Assembly: GCA_910578395.1 (NCBI GenBank)
Contig: CAJTPZ010000003.1
Coordinates: 192,703-256,702, forward strand
Reading direction: 5' to 3'
Length of the DNA stretch: 64,000 bases
Source of the DNA: an uncultured Muribaculaceae bacterium
GTDB taxonomy: Bacteria; Bacteroidota; Bacteroidia; Bacteroidales; Muribaculaceae
The position numbers and the translations under genes are program-made. This document shows positions 63,858-64,000 of the stretch, piece after piece; positions within the stretch are counted from its first letter, which is position 1, and each line of letters begins with the position of its first letter. The notes below the pieces were generated by a model. That model saw only the letters and a list, made by a program, of their open reading frames with translations. It had not been told where the DNA came from and did not search any database.

Positions 63858-63872
63858 TATGTTCATAACATA
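63858..63872. repeat. TATGTT-CAT-AACATA inverted repeat upstream of porQ
   Basis: A perfect 6-3-6 inverted repeat is centred about 61 bp upstream of the porQ start. The half-sites resemble those at 7698 and 8931, but the spacing differs, so a shared regulator is not claimed. Confidence 0.35.
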
Positions 63873-63948
63873 ACCTGAATAAATATAAGAAAAGAATAAT
63901 ATGGATACAGTACAAGCAAATAATACAAGAATTAAACCGTCCCCGGCA

Positions 63949-63975
63949 TGGCTTGGATTGGCTTGGCATGGCATG
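63949..63975. repeat. Short GGCTTGG/GGCATGG repeats near the window end
   Basis: Variants of the 7-mer (GGCATGG, GGCTTGG, GGATTGG) occur head to tail about five times. The tract is more GC-rich than its surroundings. It may be a small tandem repeat; it is cut short by the window end, so its extent is unknown. Confidence 0.35.
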
Positions 63976-64000
63976 ACTTTATAAAACAAGAATCCCCCCG

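Noticed and set aside
63901..63984. 27-codon plus-strand frame near the window end
   Set aside because: It runs through a small tandem repeat and has no family resemblance.

Overview
The window is a compact chromosomal segment (AT-rich intergenic DNA, dense operons) from a member of the Bacteroidales. The supporting evidence is a complete Bat aerotolerance operon, a FeoA-FeoB fusion, RprX/RprY-type two-component genes, a type IX secretion PorQ gene next to cmk, GH84 and GH43 glycosidases, and many promoters of the Bacteroidetes form TAnnTTTG, some with TTTG about 20 nt upstream. The gene content would suit a gut Bacteroidales such as a Muribaculaceae or Bacteroides relative, but genus assignment from sequence alone is inference. 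I saw no tRNA, rRNA, insertion sequence, prophage or CRISPR array.

Layout: 1-7678 is the bat operon (end of moxR, DUF58, a BatD-like membrane protein, batA, batB, batC, batD, batE). 7814-12864 holds a small DNA-binding protein, a Crp/Fnr regulator, feoAB and an XRE regulator with a striking operator-like inverted repeat. 13144-20980 carries pyrK-pyrD, gyrA with a TPR protein, pepT and miaA. 21337-24546 is a minus-strand run tetR-fabG-(DUF542/hemerythrin/LuxR regulator)-DUF1080. 24668-27169 is parA-parB-DUF5683. Then come GH43, a DUF1893 protein, pgk, a roughly 1-kb non-coding gap, and a lipoprotein/PagL-like pair (31215-33315).

33440-41094 is a glycine cleavage operon (gcvT, gcvH, gcvPA, gcvPB, lpd) continuing into an iron alcohol dehydrogenase and tsaB. 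It is followed by a polyprenyl synthase, an unknown secreted protein, a nucleoside kinase, polA, dapA and nhaD. 50477-57043 is a minus-strand run yfhO - two small Cys-motif proteins - znuB-like permease - GH84. The window closes with rprX-rprY, maeB (malic enzyme-phosphotransacetylase fusion), and porQ-cmk on the minus strand.

Most of the window is housekeeping. The points most worth a second look are: a LuxR-type regulator carrying a complete RIC-like di-iron ligand set but lacking the DUF542 Cys-Cys pair; PolA with a degenerate 3'-5' exonuclease site; a perfect 14-bp inverted repeat embedded in the promoter of the XRE gene; a TGTTA-N2-TAACA motif found twice around the Crp/Fnr gene; two promoters (feoAB, porQ) placed so close to the start codon that the mRNAs should be leaderless; and two adjacent small proteins with CCG motifs next to an orphan zinc-type permease.
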